A DNA stretch of 64,000 nucleotides from NCBI RefSeq assembly GCF_005049045.1, contig NZ_SUPK01000011.1:1-64000 (forward strand), given 5' to 3'. The DNA comes from Cohnella pontilimi. Its GTDB lineage: Bacteria > Bacillota > Bacilli > Paenibacillales > Paenibacillaceae. This document shows positions 35,509 to 45,837 of the stretch, piece by piece. Position 1 is the first letter of the stretch; every line of letters begins with the position of its first letter. The notes beneath the pieces are model-generated. The model did not search any database and was not told the origin of the DNA. It saw only the letters and a list, made by a program, of their open reading frames with translations. Both the position numbers and the translations under genes were made by a program.

Positions 35509-36057
35509 TTATTCCACGTGTACTCCGCTGTTCTCCGGTTCACCCTGCCATACCATACAGAGCACGCGGACGGCGCCGTGGCCTGCCTGCCGTTCATATT
35601 CGTCTTGGGCTCTGAAGCCCGCCTTTTCGTAAACGCGAATCGCACGCCTGTTCCAGGTTTCCACTTCCAGATCGATCTCCGCCCAAGGGCGCCGCTTCGC
35701 CGCTTCCCGTACCGCCAAAAGCGTCACTTCCTTGCCGTATCCGCGATCGCACAAGTCGGGCCTCAGTCCGAGCCCCAGACGGATCGCCCGGTCCAACGCG
35801 AACAATTGCACGTAGCCGGCAAGCTCGCCCCGCTCGTCCCGCACGGCGAGATACTGGGCTTTCCGGATATCCGGATCCGCGAACTCCTTCCGCTGGCGAA
35901 CCATTTGCTCCCAAGCCGGCCAGCGGTATCGGTCGTAAGGCTCGGGATATAACCAGCCGCAAACCTGACGCCCGTCCTCTTCGGTCATGGGCGTCAGCCG
36001 GAATCGAGGCCGCTGTGGAAGACTGGGCGCCGGGTCTGTTAACCGTTTATCGTTCAC
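35509..36057 (-). CDS. GNAT family N-acetyltransferase
   Basis: A 182-residue acetyltransferase. The acetyl-CoA-binding region is visible as LGLGLRPDLCDRGYGKEVTL and the C-terminal motif ETWNRRAIRVYEKAGF is typical of GNAT enzymes. The N-terminal RFRLTPMTEEDGRQVCGW also fits. Start GTG at 36057, nine bases after AAGGAGG. The substrate is unknown. It is transcribed divergently from the MFS transporter gene. Confidence 0.88.
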   Translation of the reverse strand: MNDKRLTDPAPSLPQRPRFRLTPMTEEDGRQVCGWLYPEPYDRYRWPAWEQMVRQRKEFADPDIRKAQYLAVRDERGELAGYVQLFALDRAIRLGLGLRPDLCDRGYGKEVTLLAVREAAKRRPWAEIDLEVETWNRRAIRVYEKAGFRAQDEYERQAGHGAVRVLCMVWQGEPENSGVHVE

Positions 36058-36190
36058 CTCAGTCCGCCTCCTTCGCAGTATCTATCCTGATATTATCATG
36101 TTCCAAAACTCGAAAGCGGCCATTTTTCAATATTCTCGTGGTATGATAGGGAAGTTCATAAATGGGATTCGGATGAAAGGAGAACAATCG

Positions 36191-37396
36191 ATGGCCCGGC
36201 TTGTCTTCTTGGGTTGTATCGTCTACTTGGTAACCGGGTTCGGACAGGTGGTACTCGGAACGGTAATGGAACCGATGGTTCACGCTTACGGCGTGCAGTA
36301 CGGAGACGGCGGCCAGCTCGTCATGAATCAGTTCCTGGGCGGGATGGTTGGCATTATGTGCGCACCCTGGCTCATGGCCCGGATCGGTAAAAAAGGCATT
36401 ATTTTGTCCATGCTCGCACTTATCGCGGTATGCGAAGCCGTCTATCTTTTGCAGCCTCCATGGTTGACTATGCTTCTAGTTTCTCCGCTGGCAGGATTAG
36501 GTCTCGGCACGGTGGAAGCGCTCGTCGGTTCTTTCGTGATCGCGGCGGCGGCCGGCAATGCGAATAAGGCGATGAGCCGGGTCGAGATCTTCTTCGGTCT
36601 CGGAGCGCTCCTGATGCCGTTCGTAGGTTCGCTGCTCATTTCTCTCGGCATTTGGAAGATCTCGTTCGCCTTGGTCAGTATATTGGCCGCGGCCGCATGG
36701 CTGCTCTGGCTGCTGTTTTGGCCGAGCCTTCTGGACAATCCGGTTGCACATGGGGAAGAGGAGCGTCATGAAGCTGCAAGCCCCATGCCCAAAGCGGCCA
36801 GAAGCCGCCTCGTGCTTTCGGTGTGCATGCTCTTTTTCCTCGTGTATGTCGGGCTGGAAATGAGCTTCATTCATTATCTTCCGTCTTTAATGGTTCAAAA
36901 CAACCATTTGGCGGAATCCACCGCCTCATTGTCGATCAGTTTATTTTGGGCGACGATGACAATCGGGCGGATGGCGGCCGGACATGCGGCGGACCGGTGG
37001 GGCGGAGCGGCCTATTTGGTCGCGATGTGCTCGGCGAATGCGGTGCTGTTTGCGCTCATGGTCGGACTGGACGGAACGACGGCAACGTTCCTGCTGGCGG
37101 CCGGCTCCGGTTTGGTCATGTCCGGCATGTTCGCGATCGCGCTCGTGTTCGCCAACCGGACTGTTACCGGGCTGACTGAGCGGACCACCAGTCTTCTCAT
37201 TGCCAGCGGCGGCGTAGGCGGCGCATTGTTCCCGAAGCTAACCGGCTGGTGTCTCGACCAGTTCGGCGCCTATGGTACGCGATGGCTGTTCGCCATTCTG
37301 GCTGTCGTGCTGCTGAGCGTGCTGGTATGGGCCTTATTGGCCGCTAAGCCGAGAAGAAGCCCTGTGTTACTGGTTACCGAAGGAACGCACGGTTAA
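36191..37396 (+). CDS. Major facilitator superfamily transporter
   Basis: A 401-residue protein with about twelve transmembrane helices in two halves separated by a charged loop (residues about 185-205, HGEEERHEAASPMPKAARSR). The first-half signature between helices 2 and 3 is partly kept (PWLMARIGKKGIILSML), and the second half has the matching SLFWATMTIGRMAAGHAADRWG. ATG at 36191 follows AAAGGAGA. The substrate is unknown; fucose-permease-like or drug-efflux-like carriers are possible. An antibiotic-kinase-like gene follows after 31 bases. Confidence 0.85.
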   Translation: MARLVFLGCIVYLVTGFGQVVLGTVMEPMVHAYGVQYGDGGQLVMNQFLGGMVGIMCAPWLMARIGKKGIILSMLALIAVCEAVYLLQPPWLTMLLVSPLAGLGLGTVEALVGSFVIAAAAGNANKAMSRVEIFFGLGALLMPFVGSLLISLGIWKISFALVSILAAAAWLLWLLFWPSLLDNPVAHGEEERHEAASPMPKAARSRLVLSVCMLFFLVYVGLEMSFIHYLPSLMVQNNHLAESTASLSISLFWATMTIGRMAAGHAADRWGGAAYLVAMCSANAVLFALMVGLDGTTATFLLAAGSGLVMSGMFAIALVFANRTVTGLTERTTSLLIASGGVGGALFPKLTGWCLDQFGAYGTRWLFAILAVVLLSVLVWALLAAKPRRSPVLLVTEGTHG

Positions 37397-37427
37397 CAAC
37401 ATCTGCGGCAAGAGAGGTGATCGGTCC

Positions 37428-38354
37428 ATGACCGCATATGAAAAGCCTGAACTGGACTCAACGGCAGTAGGTAAGCTGCTGGAGGAACTTTACGGTCATC
37501 CGGTGCAGGACCTGCAGTTGTTAACGGGGGGCAACCTGAGTGCTGTATATTCGTTCGGCATGGACGAAGAAGGGTGTGTGATCCGGTTCAGCGACTTGGC
37601 GGGGGCGTTTCGCACGGAGAGCTATATCTCACAGCTTCTTTGCTCTCAAGGCGTTCCCTATCCCCGGATGGTGAGCCTGGGGCAAGCCGGACATCTGGCA
37701 TATGCCGTCTCGGAACGCGTACAGGGCCAAATGCTGGCGGAACTTCCCGTCGAGCGGAAAAAAGCCCTGCTGCCGGATTTGATCGAGCTCATTTCGCGAA
37801 TCAATCACGTCAATCTGGGCGATACGAGCGGTTATGGATGGATTCAGGCGGACGGCAACGGAGTCTACGGCAGCTGGATGGAGTACTTGATTTCCTTTTA
37901 TGGCGAAGATCAGACCGGGAACTTCTGGGGGAACTGGACCGAACTGTTCGATACCACATTTTTGGAGAAAGACGTATTTGACGAATGCTACGCCCGATTG
38001 ATGGAGTTCGGCTCCTACAATGCTCCGCACCGTCATTTCGTACACAATGATTGCCACGCGTGGAATATCTTGTCGGATGGCCAAAAGATCACCGGTATTT
38101 TGGACGCCAACAGTGTATATGGGGATTTTCTGATCGATGTGTCGATCGCGGAGAACATCCTTTCCGGCGAAAATTTGGCGGGTCGCATTCGGGAGTATCA
38201 GGAGCGACAAGGCATCGAATTGCCGTTTTTTAAGGAAAGGATGCTGGGAGCCCGATACTACAAAGGGCTGGATGGGCTCCGGTTTTACGCTAAAATGGGC
38301 AGGAAACAGGACTACGACTATTTGCGTCATTTTCTGTTGAATTTAACGCGCTGA
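37428..38354 (+). CDS. APH family phosphotransferase, hygromycin-kinase-like
   Basis: A 308-residue aminoglycoside/hydroxyurea-type kinase. The catalytic loop HNDCHAWNIL contains the Brenner motif HxDxxxxN, followed by the metal-binding ILDANSVYGD. The N-terminal region (KPELDSTAVGKLLEELYG, LLTGGNLSAVYSFGM, CVIRF) and the later SGYGWIQADGNGVYGSWMEY resemble hygromycin B 4-kinase more than other APH members. Whether it gives resistance cannot be told; many chromosomal APH genes act on other small molecules. It is probably cotranscribed with the MFS gene 31 bases upstream. Confidence 0.82.
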   Translation: MTAYEKPELDSTAVGKLLEELYGHPVQDLQLLTGGNLSAVYSFGMDEEGCVIRFSDLAGAFRTESYISQLLCSQGVPYPRMVSLGQAGHLAYAVSERVQGQMLAELPVERKKALLPDLIELISRINHVNLGDTSGYGWIQADGNGVYGSWMEYLISFYGEDQTGNFWGNWTELFDTTFLEKDVFDECYARLMEFGSYNAPHRHFVHNDCHAWNILSDGQKITGILDANSVYGDFLIDVSIAENILSGENLAGRIREYQERQGIELPFFKERMLGARYYKGLDGLRFYAKMGRKQDYDYLRHFLLNLTR

Positions 38355-38357
38355 ATG

Positions 38358-39014
38358 CTATGCGGAGTTTGTCCTGGCCAACCAGTCCTGAAAATCTTGA
38401 ATACGATAGAATACCCCGTCCGGCTGAACGTCATATTGGGTGCTTTGCGAAACCGACAGCCATTGCACGGCAAAGGTGCGTACTCCGGCGTCTTTGCCGG
38501 CCTTGATGTCCGCGTTGCTGTCGCCCACGAATACCGCTTCCTCAGGGGATGCTCCCAGCTGCTTCAGCGCAGCCAACACGCCTTCCGGATCGGGTTTCGG
38601 CTGCTTCACGTCGTCCCCGGTAATGGCTGCATCGAAGAACGCCTTTAGCTTCAGAGCTTCAGCCGACAGCTGGAACGCTCTGTCGCTTTTCCCGGTCACG
38701 ACGCCGATGAGGATGTCGTTTTTTTTCAGCTTAGCCAACAACTCGATCATCTCCGGGTGATCAGGCACCAAATCGGCATGGCTTTGTTTGTAAACCTCAT
38801 AGTACTGTTCAACGGCCTCGGAAAATGCGAATCGGTTCTTCAAATATTTCCCCAGGATCCCCTCTTCCGTCGGTCCGAACATGGCCACAATTCGCTCTTC
38901 GGTTAGCGACATCCTGTCGTATTTCTCGAACACCGACCGGAACGCTTTAAACGAAGCGGGCAGCGTATCCGCCAACGTTCCGTCGAAGTCGAACAACACG
39001 GCTTTGACCGGCAT
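38358..39014 (-). CDS. HAD family phosphatase, phosphoglycolate-phosphatase-like
   Basis: A 218-residue HAD hydrolase with motif I DFDGTLADT, motif II VVTGK, a lysine region, and motif IV VFVGDSNADIKAGKDAG. A helical cap of about 75 residues follows motif I (type C1), as in phosphoglycolate phosphatase and pyrophosphatase PpaX. The ATG at 39014 gives the usual start MPVKAVLFDFDG; the reading frame extends further upstream without conserved sequence. It is convergent with the APH gene with only three bases between stops. Confidence 0.9.
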   Translation of the reverse strand: MPVKAVLFDFDGTLADTLPASFKAFRSVFEKYDRMSLTEERIVAMFGPTEEGILGKYLKNRFAFSEAVEQYYEVYKQSHADLVPDHPEMIELLAKLKKNDILIGVVTGKSDRAFQLSAEALKLKAFFDAAITGDDVKQPKPDPEGVLAALKQLGASPEEAVFVGDSNADIKAGKDAGVRTFAVQWLSVSQSTQYDVQPDGVFYRIQDFQDWLARTNSA

Positions 39015-39067
39015 TCCCCACACCCCCGTTTCTTTTTTCAATAAGCTCATTATACGATGAAAGTTGT

Positions 39068-39113
39068 TAAAAAACGCCGCTCCCCGCAATGTCACAGGGG
39101 AACGGCGTTTTTT
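39068..39113 (-). terminator. Terminator of gdhA
   Basis: AACGCCG-TTCCCC with GGGGAGCGGCGTT (one mismatch) followed on the minus strand by six T's, 11 bases after the gdhA stop. The flanking sequence also allows termination on the plus strand. Confidence 0.85.
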
Positions 39114-39123
39114 CGGGACAAAC

Positions 39124-40527
<1,404 letters not shown>

Positions 40528-40644
40528 CTAGCGATAAGTTTGTATTAAAACATTTTACGGGAAACAGGGGGGGATAATCCAATTAATAAAATTTTATAGA
40601 CCGATTAAATTACTTTATCGCTTTAAAGTGATATTCATGCAATG

Positions 40645-40682
40645 TAAAAAAGACCCTGCCACCGGCACGCGGCGACAGGATC
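40645..40682 (-). terminator. Intrinsic terminator of the diaminopimelate dehydrogenase gene
   Basis: GATCCTGTCGCCG pairs with CGGTGGCAGGGTC (G-U pairs) around CGTGC, then TTTTTT on the minus strand. Confidence 0.88.
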
Positions 40683-40701
40683 TTAACCATACGATGAGAG
40701 G

Positions 40702-41685
40702 TTACAGCAATTCGCGGCGAAGCTCCTCCGGCGACTTAGGCGACAGATAGCCAAGCGGAATATCGAACACGGTTTTCGCGCCGGTCTGTCCTTCGCTGCT
40801 GAGGCGGACAACCGCTCTCGCATAAGCGACCAGTACGCTGGCCGTAAACTCGGGGTTGCTCTCCAGCTTCAGGCCAAACTCCACAATTTGTTTGGTGCCT
40901 TCGCCCGTAATGCCGCTGCGAATGACGAATCCGCCGTGAGGCATCCCTTGGTGGTCCGCTTTCAGCTCCGCCTCGGAAATAAAGTGCACGGTGGTGTCAT
41001 AATCCGAGAAGTAGTTCGGCATGGAGACGATGGCCTGACGAATCTGTTCTTTGTCCGCGCCTTCTTCCGCGACGACGAAGCATTCGCGAAGGTGTTTGTC
41101 GCGGGTCGTCAAATCCGGCGTCTCGCCGTTACGAATGCGGTCGATCACACTTTGCACCGGAACGGTGTACTGCACGCCGGCTTTCACGCCCGGCACCCGG
41201 CGAATAGCGTCCGAATGCCCTTGGCTCACGCCTTTGCCCCAGAAGGTGTAATCTTTTCCTTGCGGTAAAATCGCTTCCGCGAGCAGCCGGTTGAGCGAGA
41301 ATAGACCCGGATCCCAGCCGGTGGAAATGACACTCAGCGTGCCGCCTTGTTTGGCTGCTGCGTTCACGGTCTCGAAAAATTCAGGAATTTTCGCGTGCGT
41401 ATCGAAGCTGTCCACCGTATTGAACGTTTTGGCGATGACCGGCGTCTGTTCCGGAAGATCCGTTGCGGAGCCTCCGCACAGGATCATGACATCGATTTTT
41501 CCCTTATATTGCTCGGCGGCCGATATATGCTCGAAGCGCACGCCGGATGCGGACTGCAGCTGATCCGGCTGCCTGCGGGTGAACACCGCAACCAGTTCGA
41601 TGTCGGAGTTTTGCGCGATCGCTTTTTCCACGCCTTTGCCCAGGTTTCCGTAACCGACAATGCCGGCTTTGATTTTTTGTGCCAA
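40702..41685 (-). CDS. ddh: meso-Diaminopimelate dehydrogenase
   Basis: Catalyses the one-step reductive amination of tetrahydrodipicolinate to meso-diaminopimelate, a bypass of the acyl-DAP routes for lysine and peptidoglycan. The 327-residue protein begins with the NADP-binding IKAGIVGYGNLGKGVEKAI and contains VISTGWDPGLFSLNR and YTFWGKGVSQGHSDAIRRVP, which are characteristic of Ddh. The start is TTG at 41685, seven bases after AAGGAGG. It is monocistronic with a terminator. This enzyme is found in some Bacillales and many actinobacteria and clostridia but not in Bacillus subtilis. Confidence 0.94.
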   Translation of the reverse strand: MAQKIKAGIVGYGNLGKGVEKAIAQNSDIELVAVFTRRQPDQLQSASGVRFEHISAAEQYKGKIDVMILCGGSATDLPEQTPVIAKTFNTVDSFDTHAKIPEFFETVNAAAKQGGTLSVISTGWDPGLFSLNRLLAEAILPQGKDYTFWGKGVSQGHSDAIRRVPGVKAGVQYTVPVQSVIDRIRNGETPDLTTRDKHLRECFVVAEEGADKEQIRQAIVSMPNYFSDYDTTVHFISEAELKADHQGMPHGGFVIRSGITGEGTKQIVEFGLKLESNPEFTASVLVAYARAVVRLSSEGQTGAKTVFDIPLGYLSPKSPEELRRELL

Positions 41686-41899
41686 CGAAATTCCTCCTTC
41701 TATTTGCAGCACAACGATAGTTGGTGCCTATAAATATAAGTATAGAGATGTAATAGAGAATGTAAAATTTAATTTCTGAATGTCCTAGAACATGGCTGCT
41801 GTAATTCGGCAAAATGATCTTACAGCGCATAAGATGGCTGCTGACGACTCTGTAATTTGGCTCAATGTCGTTAGGGAAGACTAACCTCGAAAGCCCCAA

Positions 41900-41930
41900 A
41901 TAAAAAGCCGATGCCCGCAGGCATCGGCCA
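41900..41930 (-). terminator. Intrinsic terminator of the M6 protease gene
   Basis: GCCGATGCC-TGCG-GGCATCGGC followed by TTTTT on the minus strand, 11 bases after the stop. Confidence 0.92.
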
Positions 41931-41938
41931 GTGTCGCG

Positions 41939-44900
41939 TTAATTGATAAACTGCAAATGGACAAGCAAGCGCTTGAGAATCGATGCGCTTTGGCCGCGTG
42001 TCGCAAAGTCGGCGGCACGGAATTCATTCGGTTTCATGCCGGTCATAATCCCCGCTTGGACGACATTCGATACAGAATCCAGCGCGTAGGCGCTGATGGA
42101 GGACCGGTCCTTGAACACGCCCAACCGGGAGCGGTCCGCCTGATCGGCCAGCGGTTGGCCGGCAAAACGCGCCGCGTTATTGATCATCGCGGCCATCTGT
42201 TCCCGGGTGATTCGGTCATTGGGCCGGAAACGGCCGTCACTGAATCCTTGGACTAACCCGGCTTGCACGGCCGCGCCCACATATCCGGCGTACCAATCCG
42301 AAGCTTTAACGTCCTTGAAGGATGCTGCGGCCGATGTCTCGCGCAAGCCTAAAGCCTGTACGAGCATCGCGGCGAACTGCGCGCGCGTGACCGCTTGATT
42401 CGGTCCGAAGGACGTATTCGACAGTCCTTTCAGCAGCGATTTCGACGCGAGCAGTTCGATGTCATCGCGGGCCCAGTGAGTGCGGATGTCCGCGAATGAC
42501 TTTTGCGCTAGCGCCACAGTGTAAATGCTGTTGCCGGTACGTTGAAGCGTCACGACCGTTTTGCCGCCCGATACGCTAAAGGTGGCGGGAACGAACGAGA
42601 AGCGGCCGGTATCCGGATCGTACATCACGACCGTGGCGCTCGACGGGTTTACCGCTTGTTCAAGCACAAGGGTTCTGGACACATAGGTACGGCCAAAATC
42701 ACGGAGCTCTTCCGTTTTGCCGTTTCCTGCAACGGTGACCGTGTACTCGACAGGCGCGCCGACGAAATGGAGTCCGGCGTACGACCCATGCCCCTCCATT
42801 TCATCCAGCAGCCTGCCGCCCACTTGCGCGATTTGCACCTGAACGACAGCGTCCTTCAACGAGACGCCGAGTTTTTGAGCGATCGCGGCAAGGTCTATCG
42901 CGCGAACCGGTAATTCATAAGACGCGCTGTCGGATGTCACGGAGATTACCGCGTTCGCGTCCGCCCGAGCCCCTTTCACCAGTGCATCCGCCGCCAATTC
43001 GACGATGGCCGGCTGTCCGTCGGACAACGAGACCGGGATCCGGATTTTACCGGCCGACGCTTGCCGGGATTGCAGCGCTTCGAAGGCTTGGCCCAGCAGG
43101 CCTGCATCGATCTTCCACACGTTCGCGCCGTTGACCGCTTCCGGCGTCAATTGCTCGAAGATCACTTCCCGATCTCCAGCCGACTTGACTTGTGGTCCCG
43201 CTGGCGGAACCACTGTAGATCCGCCGGTCGGCGGAACAGCCGGAACGACCGGAACCGCCGCATTGCCGCCTGTCGAAGGAATAGCCGGAACGACCGGAAC
43301 CGCAGGAACAGCTGGAACCGCGGCGGTCGGCGGTATGACCGCAGGCACAGGCGTAGAAGGCGGTAAAGCCGGCGGGCTGGTCGTGAAGCTTTGGATATCC
43401 GACATCCCCAGATGTCCGTTTGCATCCACACCGAGCACATAAAAATCGTACGACGTGGAAGCTGTCAATCCGCTCAACGCAATCGTCCCCGGCTTGCCGC
43501 CAGTCACGGAGAACCGGCCGGCGAAGGCGGCGGTGCGGCCGGCGCTGTCTTGTCCACGCATGATCTGGACGACACTCGGCGCTTTAGAGCCGGAAGGGAC
43601 GGCCTCGTAATATAATGTCGCGGCTTCATCCCATTGTGAAGCATAGGTGAAACTGTCGGCTGTCGAAGCCAGCTTCGGTGCAGCCGCGATAGCGGGGCCT
43701 TTTCCCGCCAGGAACGGCATGCTGTAAGAAGAGCTAGCGGGCACGACGACGGAAATACCGGTTTCGGTTCCGTTGTGGCTTGTGCTTCCCGGCGGATGAT
43801 AGCGGTCAAATATATCACCGTCATGGTAAAACGGGTCATCCGGAGAGATGTCGAAGCTCTCCAAGTCCACGCCTTTCGGATTGACATCATTCACGGCGTT
43901 GAAATGATTGCGGATGACATTGGAATCGATATGCCATATGGCGATGCCGCTCTGTGCGGTGTAATCGCGCAATCCTTGGTCGAATCCGCTTCTCGCGCCT
44001 TGCTGGCGGTTTTCGAGCAAGAAGTACTCGTCGGGATTCCCGGTTTTCACTTTGTAAATTTGATAGGCGCCGGGATTGGTCGTATCGAATGCTTTGAGAG
44101 TGGCCGAGACATCCGTACCGTAAGGCACCTCAACCGGCGAAGCGAATCCTAGAAATATTTTGGACCAGGCATCCAAATGTACGGGCGTCGTCCCGGCATA
44201 TTCGCCCGGAATCGCGGACCAGTTGCCGGCCCCCATGACGCTGAAGCCGCCCACTCCGTTCGTATCCCCGCTGTTATTCGGATCGACGTCATACAAGTCG
44301 GGAAGATCCAGGTCGTGTCCCAATTCGTGCACAATGATCCCGATCGTCGCTTGATGTCTGCCCTGCAGCTCGCCGAATTGCGTATAGCTGCCGCCGCCGG
44401 CGGCGCTGAGCAGCTTCACTCCGTCGACTGTGGGAGAAGACGAGTCCGGCATCGCCCAATGATGTCCCCATACGCTCGGCAAGCTTGCGTTGTAGGAGGA
44501 ATCCCGGTACGAGGCCTCTTGTCCGGCGATGATCGTCACAATGTGCAGTTCATCGGCCGAAATATAGCCGTTGTGGTTCGTATCGTAAGAAGAATAGTCG
44601 ATTTGAGAATCCGCCGCTTTCAACGCATCCGCCACCAATTGACGGTTGAGCTGATTCGGATTGCCGCCCGTATTCGGGTGATTTTGATTGAGCGTCACCG
44701 TCACGATTCCGTCATTCGGCGTGCCGGCGGTCTCTTGAGCCGGTGTGAAGTAAAAGCGCTGCGCGGAGTTCTCCTTGTAATATTGATTCACGGTTTTGCC
44801 GGAATCGCCAAATACAAGCTGCCGCCATTGCGATTCGGCAGTGGACATGGAAACGTTGTTGAAGTTGACGAGCAGTACCAGCATCGGGTGAGGCTTCGAA

Positions 44901-45340
44901 AGACTTTGCGTCGTGCGGAGCTCTCCGTTGGCGTACGCCGCCGATTTGGACGGACGGTCTTCTTCGAGCGTCGATGCCTCTCTAAGCCGGCTGAAGTAGA
45001 GATGAAGCGGGGCCATATCGTCGGCAGACAATACGTGCGCAGGCCGCGGCTGAGCCGCGTATTTCACGGGACCGGCCGCGAGGCGGTTGTTTCTGATTTC
45101 GGCGTAATACCAATAACCGTCTTTGTTTTGGACAATGACCGCACCGTCTTGCGCCGCGGTCCAGTTGAATATGTCATCGCCTTGCTTTTCCGCTTGAAAT
45201 ACAGCTCCGTCAGGCTGAGTGTAAGCCGTGATGATCGGTGCGGCGGGAGCTGCCTTCGCGGAATGGCCGGTGAAGAAAAACAAGGCGGCAAAAGCGAGGC
45301 TTACCGCATAACCGGTATTTTTTTTTCTATTAAAATGCAA
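41939..45340 (-). CDS. Secreted M6 family metalloprotease with SLH anchor
   Basis: A 1133-residue exported protease. A signal peptide (MHFNRKKNTGYAVSLAFAAL, cleavage after AKA) is followed by a propeptide-like region, then the immune-inhibitor-A-type M6 catalytic domain with zinc motif HELGHDLDLPDLYD and GVGGFSVMGAGNWS. A fibronectin-III-like domain, a Pro-Val-Ala linker with internal repeats, a further beta domain and three SLH domains (about 960-1130, for example DVKASDWYAGYVGAAVQAGL) follow. The TTG at 45340, eight bases after GGAGG, gives a clean signal peptide; an upstream ATG at 45418 would add 26 residues. Function: degradation of external proteins at the cell surface. Confidence 0.88.
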   Translation of the reverse strand: MHFNRKKNTGYAVSLAFAALFFFTGHSAKAAPAAPIITAYTQPDGAVFQAEKQGDDIFNWTAAQDGAVIVQNKDGYWYYAEIRNNRLAAGPVKYAAQPRPAHVLSADDMAPLHLYFSRLREASTLEEDRPSKSAAYANGELRTTQSLSKPHPMLVLLVNFNNVSMSTAESQWRQLVFGDSGKTVNQYYKENSAQRFYFTPAQETAGTPNDGIVTVTLNQNHPNTGGNPNQLNRQLVADALKAADSQIDYSSYDTNHNGYISADELHIVTIIAGQEASYRDSSYNASLPSVWGHHWAMPDSSSPTVDGVKLLSAAGGGSYTQFGELQGRHQATIGIIVHELGHDLDLPDLYDVDPNNSGDTNGVGGFSVMGAGNWSAIPGEYAGTTPVHLDAWSKIFLGFASPVEVPYGTDVSATLKAFDTTNPGAYQIYKVKTGNPDEYFLLENRQQGARSGFDQGLRDYTAQSGIAIWHIDSNVIRNHFNAVNDVNPKGVDLESFDISPDDPFYHDGDIFDRYHPPGSTSHNGTETGISVVVPASSSYSMPFLAGKGPAIAAAPKLASTADSFTYASQWDEAATLYYEAVPSGSKAPSVVQIMRGQDSAGRTAAFAGRFSVTGGKPGTIALSGLTASTSYDFYVLGVDANGHLGMSDIQSFTTSPPALPPSTPVPAVIPPTAAVPAVPAVPVVPAIPSTGGNAAVPVVPAVPPTGGSTVVPPAGPQVKSAGDREVIFEQLTPEAVNGANVWKIDAGLLGQAFEALQSRQASAGKIRIPVSLSDGQPAIVELAADALVKGARADANAVISVTSDSASYELPVRAIDLAAIAQKLGVSLKDAVVQVQIAQVGGRLLDEMEGHGSYAGLHFVGAPVEYTVTVAGNGKTEELRDFGRTYVSRTLVLEQAVNPSSATVVMYDPDTGRFSFVPATFSVSGGKTVVTLQRTGNSIYTVALAQKSFADIRTHWARDDIELLASKSLLKGLSNTSFGPNQAVTRAQFAAMLVQALGLRETSAAASFKDVKASDWYAGYVGAAVQAGLVQGFSDGRFRPNDRITREQMAAMINNAARFAGQPLADQADRSRLGVFKDRSSISAYALDSVSNVVQAGIMTGMKPNEFRAADFATRGQSASILKRLLVHLQFIN
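43205..43350 (-). repeat. Degenerate repeat coding for a Pro-Val-Ala linker
   Basis: Inside the M6 protease gene, short repeats encode PAVP/PVVPA units, including two copies of VPVVPA(V/I)P followed by S/PTGG. It forms a flexible wall-spanning linker between catalytic and SLH parts and is a likely site of length variation between strains. Confidence 0.65.
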
Positions 45341-45597
45341 AAAAAGCAACCTCCATGTATGTGAAATAACCAAGGTGCGACGGGCTGCTGCGAATAGAAC
45401 CGATTCCCTCCCTTTCATTGAAAATGGGCTGCATCTATAAATCTCTTATACTCGGTTGAAACTGAGAAGTTTTGGCAGACTTGCAAGGCTTATAAAATTT
45501 TAATGAAATAAGGCGGGGACGACAGCCGCACTAGCTGGTTTTCTGCTTCCGGCGTCCGGGTAATGAAGCACAAACGTAACATAAGGAGGCGCAATCG

Positions 45598-45753
45598 ATG
45601 AATAAAATGACGGGCGACAAAATCCGTAACGAAGAGGACCGTGACGACAATTCTCCGGAGCAGGAACGGAAGATCAAGCAGGGACAGGATATCGAACCCC
45701 AAGCGGAAAAATGGGACGACGAGACGTCCGATCGCGAAGACCAAGAGAAATAA
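45598..45753 (+). CDS. Small acidic hydrophilic protein, 51 residues
   Basis: A 52-codon gene with ATAAGGAGG eight bases before the ATG and a terminator 14 bases after the stop. The product is rich in Asp, Glu, Lys and Gln (MNKMTGDKIRNEEDRDDNSP, then EQERKIKQGQDIEPQAEKWD) and has no hydrophobic segment. No family recognised. Being flanked by its own expression signals supports it as real; small proteins of this composition in spore-formers are often sporulation-related, but that is speculation. Confidence 0.65.
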   Translation: MNKMTGDKIRNEEDRDDNSPEQERKIKQGQDIEPQAEKWDDETSDREDQEK

Positions 45754-45767
45754 CTTCATCGTAAACA

Positions 45768-45794
45768 GACTGCATCCGCGGATGCAGTCTCTTT
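45768..45794 (+). terminator. Intrinsic terminator of the small acidic protein gene
   Basis: AGACTGCATCC-GCG-GATGCAGTCT followed by CTTTC. Confidence 0.75.
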
Positions 45795-45837
45795 CGTGTG
45801 CACGCTCATAATAGGGAGGAAGGGGGTGTAACCGCGC

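Noticed and set aside
43205..43350. Short tandem-like repeats considered as a possible CRISPR or mobile element
   Set aside because: Repeats are in frame within the M6 protease gene and encode a Pro-Val linker; no spacers and no repeat regularity.
44177..45364. 395-codon plus-strand frame across the M6 protease gene
   Set aside because: Antisense shadow; the zinc-protease motifs are on the other strand.
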